A DNA stretch of 64,000 nucleotides from Sipunculus nudus. Taxonomy: Eukaryota > Annelida > Sipuncula > Golfingiida > Sipunculidae. The notes beneath the pieces were generated by a model, which was given only the letters and a program-made list of their open reading frames with translations, made no database searches and was not told the DNA's origin. The stretch lies in assembly GCA_026874595.1 (NCBI GenBank), contig CM049308.1:74744624-74808623 (forward strand), written 5' to 3'. The translations under genes were made by a program, and so were the position numbers. This document shows, piece by piece, positions 26,065-37,700 of the stretch. Every line of letters begins with the position of its first letter. The stretch's first letter is position 1.

Positions 26065-26330
26065 AATGGAGTCTAATTTTTTTTAATCCTGCCTTGCCCA
26101 ATAAAAATTAATTTTGAGGCAACATATTGATTAAGTTGGCGGGAACTAGTATAAAGTTAGTCAGCAGGCATTTTGGCATTTATTCTGAACTGACGGACTA
26201 CTTTGGGTTGTGACGCTAGTCATACGAAGAAGTATACTGCAAAGACCATCCTACATATTACAGGCCGTTTATTTAACATTAGGTAAGCAGTAAAGAACTT
26301 AAGCAATACATATGAACGTACAAACCAAAG
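26065..26330 (+). repeat. Left arm of a divergent ~250-bp inverted repeat pair
   Basis: Shares with 30860-31110, in the opposite orientation, blocks such as TTGTGACGCTAGTCATACG, CATCCTACATATTACAGGCC and AACTTAAG...TATGAACGTAC. This copy has a TATA-like TAGTATAAAGT, then GGTAAG further down that could act as a donor site. It could be the end of a larger element or a copied promoter. Confidence 0.6.
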
Positions 26331-28674
26331 CGCGTTAATCACACATCTATGGTAATCGCCGTCATTTCCTGTGTTCAACAAACATGCGGCGAGATAAATT
26401 TACCTTTATAAAGAGTTATATCTTTTTCACACATGGTTCGAGTTGTTAGAAAATACACAATCACACCTTATGGTTAGTGTTTTTTAATCTGAGAACAACG
26501 CACTTGAAGGCCTTCAGGCGTTGTCGAAATTTACGAGGTGTACAGTGCGGTTCACCACAATGGAAGGCACAAAACTCTGACAGCCAGAGACTTTCTGATG
26601 ACAAAGGGACAAACTAGGCCACTGTTAGATTACAGCCCTTACGCTGCGGTTTACGTTCTGAACAACGGGCGTGACCTCCCGGTCCGGTGACCTTCCACTC
26701 ACACGCTGTGAGAAATAGCAGGATTTTTCAGGTTTGGCAACACCCAGTCAGTTTGTGCTGGATAAAGTAAAATCTGATTGGCTCTGCGTTTAAACAAATC
26801 TGCAGAGCTGGTAGAAGAAATCTGATTGGCTTAGCGAATAAACAAACAAAGCTATGCTCGGGGCGCTTTTGACCTCAGGCAAGTCAGTATACAGACTGTG
26901 TTGAAAGCTTATGATTGCATCGTGTGTATTCCAATGGGGGTGAAAAAGTCTGTGCTACCAAGCGCTTTCCACAGCAGTGTAAAGTGACCGGTTCCTCGAA
27001 GAACATCCGTTTGCGCTGGTGACACCTGCAATGTGTTTGGTTAAATATAACGCAGGGGGAATTCCACAGAGACAGCGCCGCCTGGTGGGGAAACCCGACT
27101 GGCAACCGCGGTTTAATGCAGCGGATATGTAGCGAATAGTTGAGCGTAGCGTAGCCGCTGCTTATGGAGCGTAGCTGCGGTTATACACTAGTCTTTGTGT
27201 ATTTTTCCTTCGCTTTAACCACTCCTTTGTAAAGCAAGTTTTTTGGAGCTTCAACTCCAGGGCCAAGAATAAGGCCAACGAGAGCGGGGGTACCGTAACA
27301 TATAAAATATTTTAGCGTATACAATTAATGTCTTGTCATAAGAATAAGAGGCGACTTTACCTTACCTGAAAAAACCCCAGCCAGAAGAGAGATAATCAGT
27401 TGCGAATCATGCGCTATGCTTGTGGCTTTTCTTGAAAGAGGGGGACGCATTGATAATACTTTATGAATTCCTTTAGGAAAATAAATGTTTCAAATGGATT
27501 TTATAACTTCACTATAGAGAAAATAAAATGAATAGTTTTGGCAAAGCCAGAGAACATGTTTATGATCAGTTTTCACTTTTGATGAGAAAATATATTTTTA
27601 AGTATTACAAAAGGAGGAGCTGTCAACAAATAAACGAAATTATTATAACAACAATATTATTTGAGAATAAAATGCACACTTGATATGACCGTAATCATGA
27701 TTTCATATATATGTTAATCTGACCATTTTTAAAAGCCTGTAATGGAAATCGTAATAGCACAACTAATTTCGCATACACCAGGGCATTAATAAGTTGGGAT
27801 CTAACCTGCATTGATCTCGAAAATAAAGGTACCGTGAATATTCTTACACAACATATTTGAAGGTACTTCATAGCCCTTTTCACTACATTTATACCAACGC
27901 CTTCGGTGTATTTAGACACCGCGGTGCATTGTGGGGGTCGGTTTTGGACGCCAATAAACCCTAAACATTTAATAGAGTTGAACTCTGGTAAGTTCGATCC
28001 TGCGCAGCGTTTCTGAGACTGAGAGATAACATCTGAACATGTGAAAAAAAAATTTCTGTTGGGCAGGAAGGTTTTCTGCTTCATTTCTGAAATACCATTG
28101 AGCTCGGCAAAAACAAACAACAATCAATCCTGGTTGTAAAACTATTACTATTATTATTTATTATCATTATTTATTATTATTATTATTATTATTTTATTTT
28201 TTTATTTCAATATAATGGAGCCTGTATATTTCATTATAGACACCCGTTTTGGCAGGTGCGTGTCTGTCATAAAACACACTGATTTGGGACAGCCAGGAGT
28301 CGAGGGAGACGTATTGCGCATGCGAAATCAAGAATGCACCTTTTGAGTACAGATGGTTCCCCAGGCTGCAACAAATAAGTATACATAGTTGCGCAGAAAT
28401 AAGGAACGACGTGTAATTTAAATTGTAACAGTAGTTAAAGGAGTTAAGATCAAACCGAGCTCAGCCGAGTTTATAAGGAGGGGCTGCAGATATTTCATTA
28501 AGCCGTTTGTATAGCTCAGTTTGTCTTGAGAAAAATTAATACGAAAAGTTAAATCTTTTACAATTAAAATGCTCGAAACATATACAAAAATAATACAAAA
28601 AATACAAATTTGTTGTTTCTTGTCGCTGACAGGAAACGGTGGGATTATTTAAGTATGAAAGTTTAATAAAAAAA
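26331..28674. other. Intergenic, no gene recognised
   Basis: Contains two nearby copies of AATCTGATTGGCT (about 26770 and 26818), a GC-richer stretch to about 27300, and an ATT-rich microsatellite at 28143-28200. A 142-codon minus-strand frame (27695-28123) shows no family signature. Confidence 0.4.
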
Positions 28675-30622
28675 AACAAGACCTACAGGCCTAATGCGAA
28701 CCTGTGCAATGGTTTATACACCAGGTATAATGCTTCAATGCAGGGCCATTACTTTTCAAGTAGGCCTACATGTCTTCTATACAACGAAGGTATCAGAGAT
28801 GTATACATATGCCCAATTTCAGGCTGATATCCCCTCCTGAGAAATAAGCAGGGACATGCACTGTACAAAAATTATTGTAGGTGGCGCCACCAGTCTTGAA
28901 TACGACAAAGCTTTATGGTATGTATTAATATACATAATTAAAGGATGATATATCAAATTCCTCTGGCAGGCACATATACTGTGCAAAGTTATTGTAGGGT
29001 GGCGACACCTGTCTTGTGAACATGAAAGCCATCAAACATGCATAAAAAGGTCAAAATATCAGGCCAATACATCAAACTTCTCGAGATTGATGTACTGGAC
29101 TGGCAAGGCTTAGGTGAGAAAATCAGTTGCCCAAGTGAACTGTGACAAATTGCTGGCTAAAGCTACTGCATTGAGTTAATTCTTGAACTGCACCTGGCTA
29201 GACTAAGTGAACTTTTGACCTGCACCTGGATAGACTCAGTGAACTTTTGACCTATACCTGACTGCACTGAGTGAACTCTTGACCTGTTGCATAATCTGAC
29301 ACACTTGGCAGTTTGCCAAAGCTATAAATAGAATGCAGCTACTGCACTGAGTGAACTCTTGACCTATACCTGGCTGCACTGAGTGAACTCTTGATCTGTT
29401 ACCTAATCTGATAGTAACCAGTCTGCAAAAGCTATAAATAGATCCAGGCTGACCTTTGGCCCGTTGCCAAATCTGAAATAGTTGGTAATCTGTTAAGCTA
29501 TTTAACCTCAAACCTAAATGTCTAGTGGCATGATGTAATAAATGCTTATAAATTGGTGCCGGGCTAGATGTAACTGATTCACACAGCTATCATATTTTTT
29601 TTAAATGACTCAATCTCCATAATTCAGTCAAAAATCATTCATTTGGAACCATTAAAGACAATTATTTTAACAGTTATTGTGGGGATTATTCTTGTAAAAT
29701 ATTAAAGAAATTGGCTTCAGTGGCGTCAGTCGAAAAAACGTTTTGCAGGATTATTACTCAAATAGGATGATATAGCAAACTGGCTAAGTTCAGCTTCCCC
29801 AAAAAGCACTGAACCAAAACCATTTGAACAAACTTGAATTATCAACATCTGAGAATAATTAATGTGTGAGATTTAAGAATTTGGCCCAGTGCTTTTTGAG
29901 AAGAAGACTTTTGTGGCCACTGAGCTAAAATGGGTTGTTATGCCATATGACTAAATTCAGCTTCCAATAAGTCAGCCAAATGCCACTAAACAGAGACCAT
30001 TTGAACAAACTTCAGAAAGCACTACCCTAGGATCATTTCTGTCGATATTAAACAATTGGTTTCAAAGAAGAAGTTCTTTGTAGCCCTCAGTATAATACAG
30101 GCACTGATGACCCCCGTACAAAAAAGGCCGATGCAGGTGGCGCTACCAATACCTCAATTTCAGATATGACTCATGTGACCAACATTGGCATAAAATTTGG
30201 TGATAATAGCTCCAGCCGTTTCTGATGTTGGAATTTTTGTATGCTTTTTTGGGCAGATGACTAAGTTCAACTTCCTGTAACTCGGCTAAAAATCACCGGA
30301 CTGGAACCATTCGAATAAACTTGAAAGAGATTGTTTCTGGGATTATTTCTGTGAAATATTGGACAATTTTGCTGGATGGTTTCAGGGAAGAAGTTTACTA
30401 AAGGTTTTTAAGCTTTTCCCCTATAAAATCTAAATAAATGTAGATAGCCAAAAAACAAACAAAATCCGATAGAGTTTTCTAGATGACTGATTTTTTTCAT
30501 GAAGTTTAGTGATGCTAGCTCCTGCCGTTTTCGAGATAGTAAGGGTTAACGTACAGACGACGCACAATGCACGACGCATGACGGACGCCGCCGCACCATC
30601 GCATAAGCTCACAGGTTCGCTA
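28675..30622 (+). mobile_element. Family C hairpin-ended element, copy 2
   Basis: The 5' end ACAAGACCTACAGGCCTAATG is followed by GCGAACCTGTGC; the 3' end is GCATAAGCTCACAGGTTCGCT. GGTGGCGCCACC-type sites occur at 28880, 28996 and 30137. The last 550 bp closely follow the end of copy 1. One of the five base pairs of the 5' hairpin is broken here. Confidence 0.65.
29160..29480. repeat. Minisatellite around CTGCACTGAGTGAACTCTTGACCT
   Basis: At least five copies of a roughly 37-bp unit (...GACTnAGTGAACTTTTGACCTnnACCTG...). The later copies are interleaved with a longer block ending AAAGCTATAAATAGA. It lies inside family C copy 2. Confidence 0.7.
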
Positions 30623-30859
30623 ACTAGATAAATGTAAAATGGATGCAATATGTCACAGGTAATATAGATAACTTTTTGATAAATAAGAAGGACATATTGT
30701 TACATCGTCATATGATTGGCTTTTAGGTCAGTTTAAGCCAGCTGACATTTTGCAAGCCGAGTCGAGCCACAAAACTCGGCTTACCAATAAAGTCAGCCGA
30801 ATTTTTGTCTAGGCCAGCCCAATTTGTGTGGCTAGCACGGCTCCGGGCTCTAAATCCAG

Positions 30860-31110
30860 AGCTCATCGTACGTTCATATTTATTTCTTAAGTTTTTCACT
30901 CCTACCCTTATGTTGAATAAACGGCCTGTAATATGTAGGATGGCCATTGCAATGCACTTCTCCGTATGACTAGCGTCACAACTTAAAGAAGGCCTGTTAG
31001 TTCAGAATAAATGCCAAAATGCCTACTGACTAACTCTGGAGCAGTTCCTTCCATTTAAGCTGTTCAAATGTTGCCTCAAAGAAAATTGTCATTGGGTAAG
31101 GCAAGAAAAG
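30860..31110 (-). repeat. Right arm of the inverted repeat pair
   Basis: Reverse-oriented, diverged copy of 26065-26330, 4.5 kb away. Alignment includes the AATAAATGCCAAAATGCCT block and the GGCAACAT block. The TATA-like box of the left arm is not kept. Confidence 0.6.
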
Positions 31111-31359
31111 ACTTATTATAATCAACATATGCATCCAGTTTGGTGGTGCTATCTCCAGTCGTTTCTAATATTGCCATCTTAGTGTATTACAACTATTAAC
31201 AAGAATATGGGCATTGGGCAGTCGACTCCAGGTATCCGCCGACTTTAAGAGGCATGGGTAAGATAAGCATGGAATTCCTCCTGACCTGCTGGTTCTCCAA
31301 ATTTGTGGCATTAGAGATACCCATGAATTCATGACACGCCAGTGAATGAACGAAAATAA

Positions 31360-32175
31360 AACATTGTAGGTGGCACCACTGGTCATGTGTACTTGGTGCT
31401 TTTCTTGATCTGTAGACATGCAAAACTTAAGGCCGACATGTCAAACCACTCCTAAGATAAATGCATATTATTTTAATTATATTAAAAAATACATTATTGT
31501 AGGTGGCACAACTTGTCTTGTGTATGAGAAAGTTATCAAAATTGCTGACTGTTACATTAAACAACTCCTCATATGTGCGATTTTCACCCAAAACAGACCT
31601 ACAGAAGGAAGTTGGGTGAAACTGATTGATTGTGGCACCGCCAGTCTTGTATACAACATCAAGCAATCCACGATCTACGGACATGGAAATCTTCAGGCTG
31701 ATATATTAAACCACTTCTGAGATAAATGCATGACCGTATTCTACGAATATGTGATTGTACCCACTACTCTCATATACGAGAAAGCTACCCAAGATGGATT
31801 AATATGCAAAATTTCAGGCTCATTTGCCAAACAACTCAGAAAAAGGGAATTAATGTATTTGACAAAAAGGGACTGTAGGTGGCGCCAGCTGTATGGAATA
31901 TGACAATGCTCCAAGGCGGATACACAAGTAAAAATTCAGACTGATACTTCCATCTCCTCCTCAGATATGTGCATTTTTCACCCAACACAGACTTATGGAT
32001 GGATACTTCACCAAATACAATTGTAGGTGGCGCTACCATGCTTGTTACAAGATTATGGACATGCAAAATTTCAGGTGGACATGCAACATTTCAGGTAGAT
32101 TTGTCAAAACACACCCGAGATTAAAACATGGATGTATTCAACGAATGTCTGATTATCGGTGGCGTCACTTGGGAG
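31360..32175. repeat. Degenerate GGTGGCGCCACC repeat array, roughly 130-bp steps
   Basis: Variants of the palindrome occur near 31369, 31501, 31635, 31878, 32026 and 32158. Each is preceded by TTGTAGGTGGC-like sequence and followed by CTTGTNTATGA-like sequence. It is older and more diverged than the arrays at 22 kb and 51 kb. Confidence 0.65.
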
Positions 32176-32478
32176 GAAAGACCAATAACAGGCTGAAGTA
32201 AAATACAAACCCAAAAAGCTCAAGAACAAAATTGATGATTAAAAAAATCTTTAATGACTTTGTCATTGTGAAGAAGTTTATATGTGTTGCAATACAGTAA
32301 TGGACCAATTCATGTAAAAGCAAATGGTTAACTTATATTTGAAAAAATGATTTGTTCAAATCTTTCAGTTTAGCAGTTGAAAGTCATGTGAAATAATGTT
32401 GCATATGATTTACAGTTATACATAACCGATACTCTTTAGTGTTAATTTTAAACACAAACGAGAGGCACCGTATTCACC

Positions 32479-32769
32479 ATGAAAACACTCCTTTGTGTAT
32501 TTATTATTCCTGTGATGTTCTCTGCTGTGTATGTCTACACACCTGTCATGGTTCAACAACCCCATCCCAGGGTCACCTTGAGTTCAAACACACCCGCTAA
32601 TACTGATCAACAGCTCATTTCATCTGTATTAATGAAATGGCCATGACAATGGGACAGAATCCAGAGAATGCAATTGTTTAAAGATGATCCAGATTACCTT
32701 AAAAATGTTATGGATGGTTTCTTGGGTGGTTTTCCTAACCCTCGACATAATTTCAAGAAAATCTGTTGA
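32479..32769 (+). pseudogene. Small secreted-peptide-like reading frame with in-frame TGA
   Basis: ATG at 32479 opens a frame starting MKTLLCVFIIPVMFSAVYVY, a good signal peptide. At codon 56 (32644-32646) there is TGA. The same frame then stays open for 40 more codons, ending FPNPRHNFKKIC before TGA at 32767. An AATAAA follows at 32798. Read as it stands it gives a 55-residue secreted peptide; with the TGA read through it would be 96 codons. The family is not recognised. It may be a recently disabled neuropeptide- or defence-peptide-like gene. The 3' UTR is too short for an obvious SECIS element. Confidence 0.45.
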
Positions 32770-32797
32770 TTCAATATGCTGAGACAAACTGAGTGCA

Positions 32798-32803
32798 AAT
32801 AAA
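32798..32803 (+). terminator. Poly(A) signal AATAAA after the small peptide frame
   Basis: Lies 29 bp after the second in-frame TGA, a natural position if the frame is or was a transcribed gene. Confidence 0.35.
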
Positions 32804-34590
32804 AACATCTCCTGCCACCAGGCAGAGGTATAATTACCATCCTATTATCTTTTTAAAGTTTATTAATTAGGACAGCATTAATCCAAACGAATATTATGAG
32901 AACAAAAGTTTCTGCTTTCAAAATAAAAAGTCACATGATTACTTCAAACAGCTGGCAGAGGCAATGATTCATTCTTCAAGTTATGTATGGTATTTTATTA
33001 TTAAAAACCCAGACATACTTTAAGTCTTAAAATTACACTCACATATCTCCAAAAGGAAAATTACTTGTTCATTTTCTATACACACATACATCTTTTAAAA
33101 CAATGAAAAAGGTTTCCTCTTCAATTTATGCTTCTTAAAGTCAACCTACATGCACATGATTGCTTTTGTATCCATAAATAACAATAATAATGTGTATACA
33201 TAACCTGTTTCTTAGCTTGATACTTGTATAAATATTTTACACATATTATAATAATATCTCATTATTAGTGATTAGATCACTGCCACAAAATCCATAATAA
33301 CAGTGATGTTATCATTTAGAATTATGATCATTATCATAGGTAAATTATTATAAGTACATCATCTGGAATGATAAATGACAAAGACAGAAAGATGACAAAA
33401 CACTATTTCTGCTTGACAAATAACAAAATACACATACAATTAACAAAGAAAAATATTTAACAATTTAAAGAATTATAAGAATGATAAAATTTCATCCCTG
33501 AGCCAAATATAAATAAAATTATCTATTACATCTTTTCACATAATTCACAATGAATGAATTCAAACAATGGAATATTTGCTAAATCTAATTAATTATATGA
33601 TAAGCAAAAAGTAGCAATTTCTAATATTACCATAGATTTGGAAATATCAAACCTAATGTTAAATGTGTATTTCAAATTCTGTAACACATTATCTAAACCT
33701 AACTTACCTAATAAGTTCAAATGCTAAAACATGTTGCATGCTATTCCTGTCATACATTTCTATCATTTACCTAGTATACAACAATTTAGAATCAAATGCT
33801 GAAAAAAAAATCCAGTGGCAATCCTTGTTTACATTTAACTGTCAGCATATGGGCCATTATACTCAGCTGTAATAGTAATGAAGACATATATGCACTGGCA
33901 GAAGTGTTTTTAAAAAACATTTTATGTTTTTTCCCCCTGCTTTTATGGGTTACATATAATAGAGCACACTGCGCAGAACTGGACTTAGAATATGAGGGAT
34001 TGTGGGCTTTCAAACCTATGGCCCACCATGCACCAGGGCTTCTAAATACACCAGGTGTGTAGGTATAAATGTAGGGAAGAGCGTACGGTAGTCCGTTAAG
34101 GACATTGGATAAAAATTGTTTCAAGGCAAATTACATAAACATGGGCGTTTCTGTGGCAAGGACTTTATGGAATCAGTGTGAAAAGGTGAACAGAAGGTAA
34201 CAAATTTTGATTTTGATGTTTGAAAGTTGAGACAAGTAGTCCTGGCCACAGTTCCTTAACTGGATGAGGTTTGTTTTGAGTAGAAATAGTGCACCTGCTA
34301 TCTGGTGGAAGAATATGAAATTAAATGATAAATGTGACAGTTCTCTTGATGCTTGATTCATAGTGGTAAAGCACCATAAAATCATTATTACACAAAGATG
34401 ATGGTATGAATCAATGGTATGTTATGGTACCTGATCACTGCAAAAGATCTGCCCACAGTGCGCTTATAATTTGCACATTCCCAGCTAAAATAATCTGTGA
34501 AGGTCATTTAAAATACATATATCGTTTTTAACCCAACCTTTGATTGAATCACAGCTTGGTTGTTTTTTTTTCTCATTGTCAACGCATTTA
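32804..34590. other. AT-rich intergenic DNA
   Basis: No coding frame or repeat is recognisable. Region 33170-33700 is especially AT-rich. Confidence 0.5.
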
Positions 34591-34595
34591 TAGGT

Positions 34596-34601
34596 TTTAT
34601 T
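34596..34601 (-). terminator. Candidate ABHD12 poly(A) signal
   Basis: AATAAA on the minus strand, about 76 nt after the ABHD12 stop. It would give a very short 3' UTR, and distal sites may be used instead. Confidence 0.4.
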
Positions 34602-34676
34602 GATTTTCCAGTCTAGGGCCAAGCCATATTTTACACTAACACGCCAGTGCTGCCCTCTATTTGACACATCCTGTGC

Positions 34677-34761
34677 TTATTGTTCTTGTTCTTCGTCCTG
34701 CTTTGGCGGCTGCATTTTCTCTGGTGGCACTTCTTCTACAAAGTTGGCATGAGTAAAGTTC
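34677..34761 (-). CDS. ABHD12: ABHD12 exon 11: C-terminal tail and stop
   Basis: Encodes NFTHANFVEEVPPEKMQPPK followed by an acidic QDEEQEQ end and TAA. It has no KDEL-type retention signal. Supported mainly by correct phase and splice site, since this tail is poorly conserved. Confidence 0.85.
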
Positions 34762-37700
34762 CTGCAAGAATTTAATGATGTATTAGTCACCACAGTCCAC
34801 GGACAACTAGCATTTATAGTCCTGCATAATGCACATTCCTTCATGCTATATTGTAAATTATATACATCACAGACGAAATTCTAACAATTTATGGACTCCA
34901 TAAATGATGTTTTTATTAAGTTGTGCCTTTAGCCTTCTAACAGATTTGTGGATAACACAGTGGTTAGCCTCAACATTAAGCCTCCATTCATAGGAATAGG
35001 AGTGACTGCTGACACGTGACACCTAATGTGTGCCACATGCCTGTATCCAACATTACTCTATCTTGCATAAGACAATTAGACTGAAGTGACATCTTCTTTC
35101 CATGCATGTTAGTGTGTTTAGGGGCCCAAGTGTCTCTTGTTCACTCGTCTCATATCTTGTTTGCTTCTGTGTTGTTAATGGATGTCTGTTTGCTACACAG
35201 CAAGACTGTCTGACTGGAGGTATGATATTGGGCATACATAAAATCAAGTAATAAAGATGACATTGTCATGAAACACAAAGATTTTTTACTGTTACCTGTA
35301 GTCCCGATATTGACAGTAGTGTGGGATGCTATGTTCATTAATGAGTTTTTTCGTGCCAATGATTGTGCCAAGTGCAAGTTTATTTTGATTGTGTTTAGGC
35401 ATATGAAAATGGTTGCGGAAGAGAAATCTTGGCAGTTACTAATATATTTCAAGGACAAGACACTTTTTTCATGTGTACCTGATATACCTCACAAAAGAAT
35501 GGAAATCTTAACCTATAGAGGCCACATCTTATGTCTGAAAAGTTGCATGGACAGAACTGCAGGTAGTTGTAAAGCTAATGAGCAGACATGGGGTAATAGT
35601 AATAAGTAATAGTAATAGTAATAGACTATTACAGCTTTTCCCATGTAATAGTAATAGTAATAGTAATAGACTAAACAATTTGAGCTGTAATAGTAATAGT
35701 AATAGAAACAGAAGGCAAAGTAATAGAGTAATACATATTACTTTCTATTACTTTCTGTGAGCCCCTTGATCATGAAGCATATCAGCAAATAATGCTGAAC
35801 AGAATCAGTTCTTGTCCAGTAATTGCCCAGGATGTGCCTATTGTTGAGGCAAGCATGGGCTAGCTGCCACATTGCTGGTGACCACTGGTGCTAATTACAT
35901 AGGAGTACTGGACAGAGAAGGTCACAGCCGAATAACTTACCTGGCACAATCTGACATTTGATTAGTAAACCATGGATAAACAGAGGCATGTTTGATGTTA
36001 AGAGACAGATAAATAGTGTATTATTATTGTGACATGTACATCTTATCGCACATCAATCAACCCATATGCATATTCTGAAATGTACCTAGATTTGTTTTCA
36101 CAAGCCAGTTTGCATCTTAATAATACATATTGCAATAACACACATTCAAGAAAGTATAACAGAGAACCAAATAAAAAGCAGACCAAAAATGTTCATGATA
36201 AGCAAATGGTGTTTTCACTACCCATAACATATGAAGCCTACAATGCTATAAACTCATACCAGTACTACAAACACTTAGAAAAAAAGTCATACTGCAGGCA
36301 CATGTATTATCTAGTTAATTTATATACATATTCTTTTAAAACTATTCTTTTAATACTGGTCTGTTATTTCATAGTACCAATTTTGCAGACCTTAATTCAG
36401 TATCTAAAATTATGTTAATTCATATTTTGAAAATTAAATTCACCATTTTTTTCACGATATTAATTTATTTTTTATATAATATGAGAATATAAGTAAATGT
36501 TAATATTTTATTATTTAATATCTGAAATTTTTATATCAAATAATTAAATTTTTTTATGTACAAAATTTAAAGAATAAGATAGTTTAATACCAAATTTATT
36601 GTGAAATTGATTAAAAAAATATTTTATTTGTTTTGTAAAATTGATGTTAGTTTAAATCACTCTCAATATTCCTTAATTATCCTATGCTGGATTTGCTGCA
36701 ATAGAGAAGGGCATGCCTAAAGAATAAAAGCCATGCATATTACCATTTTTGTAAAGTTTACCATCTCTCTGTTCACTCTCAAGATGTACTGTGATGGAAC
36801 AAAACATGGCATCATATCCAAATGAACATACACCTGAGAAGATGGGGTACTTTTGTCTCCAGTTTGGTTCTGTCCAGAATCATGACATAAACAGTATTTT
36901 TATTGGATATATTTATAAGGATTTGGAAACAGGACACAGCCCTTCATAAATTCCTCTCCTGATACATATATAAAGGACTGAATTGTCAGCTTTGATACTA
37001 AATAATAATATGCAATAATCATGAATAATTCCTCTGGAAACAATTTTTAGTTAAAACCGAAAATCTTTATTTATTAACTATGAGAAAGAAAATTGAATCT
37101 ATACGGAATTCTCTATATAAAAAAAATTATGTGAAATATATCTGAAATAATATTAAATGTACAAGTATGCATATAATTATAAAGCAATATTTTACTTATC
37201 CCAGGGCCTTTACAATGGATTGCTTTTAAATTACATGTATTCAAGAGTTCTTACAATTATCTTATAATTTTGACTTGAAACGCCCCAATAACAATCATTG
37301 AGTTTTCAAAACATATAAAAAAACAGAATTAAAGAAGCTGAAATAATTAATATCCCCAGTATCATTAGGCTTCTTGTAAATGACAGACACAGTATTAGAA
37401 AACTGTGTAGATAACTAGATGATATAGGTGCTTGCAATATTATTTAAACGTGTGATTGTAGTGCTAGTTTGTAGCACTCATGGCTGCGCAAGGTCTAGAA
37501 TCCTGCCATCAGTTTGAGTAATAGTAATAGTAATAGTAATAGATAACCCAGTAATAGTAATAGTAATAGTAATAGAAGATAAAATGTGGTAATAGTAATA
37601 GTAATAATAATATCAGAAATTGAAAGTAATAGTAATAGTAATAGTAATAGAACAACTGTAATAGACCCCATGCCTGCTAATGAGTAACACTGGCTAAAGC

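Larger units (their letters stand above)
35583..37676. mobile_element. hAT-type transposon, non-autonomous, 2.1 kb, in last ABHD12 intron
   Basis: Inverted ends CAGACATGGGGT (35583) and, on the other strand, CAGGCATGGGGT (ending 37676), flanked by the perfect 8-bp duplication CTAATGAG (35575-35582 and 37677-37684). Both subterminal regions are TAATAG hexamer arrays. The 1.7 kb interior is AT-rich with no transposase frame; a 129-codon frame at 36029-36418 matches nothing known to me. Confidence 0.85.

Noticed and set aside
27695-28123. 142-codon minus-strand open frame
   Set aside because: No recognisable domain, biased composition or splice context; its length is compatible with chance in this much sequence.
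36029-36418. 129-codon frame inside the hAT element as transposase
   Set aside because: No hAT dimerisation motif or catalytic-domain pattern, and composition follows the AT-rich background.
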